Assembly: GCA_003519485.1 (NCBI GenBank)
Contig: DOWQ01000762.1
Span: 1-5,527, forward strand
Source of the DNA: Streptomyces sp.
Lineage (GTDB): Bacteria; Actinomycetota; Actinomycetes; Streptomycetales; Streptomycetaceae
DNA length: 5,527 nt
Reading direction: 5' to 3'
Part shown: positions 4,673 through 5,527 of the stretch, one piece after another
How positions within the stretch are numbered: position 1 is the first letter of the stretch
How the letters are laid out: every line of letters begins with the position of its first letter
The notes under the pieces: model-generated
The model's database searches: none
Seen by the model: the letters and a program-made list of their open reading frames with translations, nothing else
Told to the model about the DNA's origin: nothing
Translations under genes and position numbers: made by a program

Positions 4673-5527
4673 TCAGCCGAGGAGCGCGCTCAGGTCCACC
4701 GAGGGCATCCCGTGCGCCTCGGCGACCGGGCCGTAGACGACCTGCCCCTCATGGACGTTGAGGCCCTTGGCCAGCGCCGCGTCCCGCTGCAGCGCCTGCT
4801 GCCAGCCGCGCTCGGCGAGCTCCACGATGTACGGCAGCGTGGCGTTGGTCAGCGCGTACGTGGAGGTGTTGGGGACCGCGCCGGGCATGTTGGCGACGCA
4901 GTAGAACACCGAGTCGTGGACGGTGAAGGTCGGTTCGGCGTGGGTCGTCGGACGGGAGTCCTCGAAGCAGCCGCCCTGGTCGATCGCGATGTCGACAAGG
5001 ACACTTCCAGGCTTCATTCGCGACACCAGCTCGTTGGTGACCAGCTTCGGCGCCCTGGCCCCCGGCACGAGCACCGCGCCGATCACGAGGTCGGCCTCGA
5101 GTACGGCCCGCTCCAGCGCGAGGGTGTTGGAGGCGACGGTCTGCACGCTGGTGCCGAAGACCTTGTCCGCCTCGCGGAGTTTGTTGACGTCCTTGTCGAG
5201 CAGGGCGACGTGGAAGCCCATGCCGATGGCGATCTGCGCGGCGTTCCAGCCGGAGACCCCGCCGCCGATGACGACGGCCCGTCCCGCGGGCACCCCGGGC
5301 ACCCCGCCGGGCAGCACGCCGCGGCCGCCTGCCGAGCGCATCAGGTGGTAGGCGCCGACCTGGGGGGCGATCCGGCCGGCGACCTCGGACATCGGGGCGA
5401 GCAGCGGCAGCCGGCGGTCGGCCGTCTCCACCGTCTCGTACGCGATGGCGGTGGTCCCGGACTCCAGCAGGGCCTCCGTGCAGGCGCGCGAGGCGGCCAG
5501 GTGCAGATACGTGAAGAGCACCTGGCC
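4673..5527 (-). CDS. ald: Alanine dehydrogenase, 5' end cut by the window edge
   Basis: Catalyses L-alanine + NAD+ + H2O to pyruvate + ammonium + NADH, reversibly, linking alanine catabolism or ammonium assimilation to central carbon. The visible 284 residues start in GQVLFTYLHLAAS. The His of that block (codon 5501-5503) corresponds to catalytic His96 of the M. tuberculosis enzyme; the pyruvate-binding Lys lies in the missing part. The NAD-binding Rossmann segment reads VVIGGGVSGWNAAQIAIGMG, then VALLDKD. VLVDIAIDQGGCFEDS carries the second catalytic residue, Asp (codon 4979-4981). The signature YCVANMPGAVPNTSTYALTN follows. Family length is about 370 residues, so roughly 85 are missing, and no start codon can be given. 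The stop is followed by a hairpin 82 nt on, and a 377-bp gap separates it from the parA-like gene, so ald is probably its own transcription unit. Nothing about its regulation is visible in this window. Confidence 0.96.
   Translation of the reverse strand, partial: GQVLFTYLHLAASRACTEALLESGTTAIAYETVETADRRLPLLAPMSEVAGRIAPQVGAYHLMRSAGGRGVLPGGVPGVPAGRAVVIGGGVSGWNAAQIAIGMGFHVALLDKDVNKLREADKVFGTSVQTVASNTLALERAVLEADLVIGAVLVPGARAPKLVTNELVSRMKPGSVLVDIAIDQGGCFEDSRPTTHAEPTFTVHDSVFYCVANMPGAVPNTSTYALTNATLPYIVELAERGWQQALQRDAALAKGLNVHEGQVVYGPVAEAHGMPSVDLSALLG

Overview
The window is about 70% GC, and its genes are actinobacterial in sequence and order. Every convincing gene lies on the minus strand, so transcription runs from high to low coordinates. 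The order is ald – parA-like ATPase – scpA – scpB – rluB-type pseudouridine synthase – tyrA. This arrangement is known from many Actinobacteria, where cmk and der often follow; both would lie outside this window. The style fits the Micrococcales (perhaps Intrasporangiaceae-like), but I cannot fix a genus from the sequence alone.

Region by region: 4673-5527 holds the C-terminal three quarters of alanine dehydrogenase, whose start lies beyond the right edge. 4296-4672 is a 377-bp intergenic stretch of visibly lower GC. It contains a strong hairpin that probably ends the ald transcript, several short inverted and direct repeats, a possible 31-codon minus-strand ORF, and an unusually perfect Shine-Dalgarno for the next gene. 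3141-4295 is a ParA/Soj-family ATPase with a long N-terminal extension and no parB beside it. 2257-3135 and 1641-2264 are scpA and scpB, the kleisin and winged-helix subunits of the SMC condensin. 733-1644 is a 23S rRNA pseudouridine synthase of the RluB/RsuA group with a basic, disordered N-terminal tail. 1-736 is prephenate dehydrogenase, cut by the left edge.

The five genes from parA to tyrA are packed as one operon. The parA–scpA gap is 5 bp, scpA and scpB overlap by 8 bp, and scpB–rluB and rluB–tyrA overlap by 4 bp each. Translational coupling is therefore likely throughout. The first three products concern chromosome organisation: a ParA-type ATPase and the two SMC partners. The last two act in ribosome maturation and tyrosine synthesis and probably share only the promoter. 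ald appears to be a separate unit.

I found no mobile element, CRISPR array, tRNA, rRNA or defence system, and no clear undescribed system. The points most worth a second look are the ParA-like protein tied to ScpAB, its start site, and the small signals in the intergenic region.
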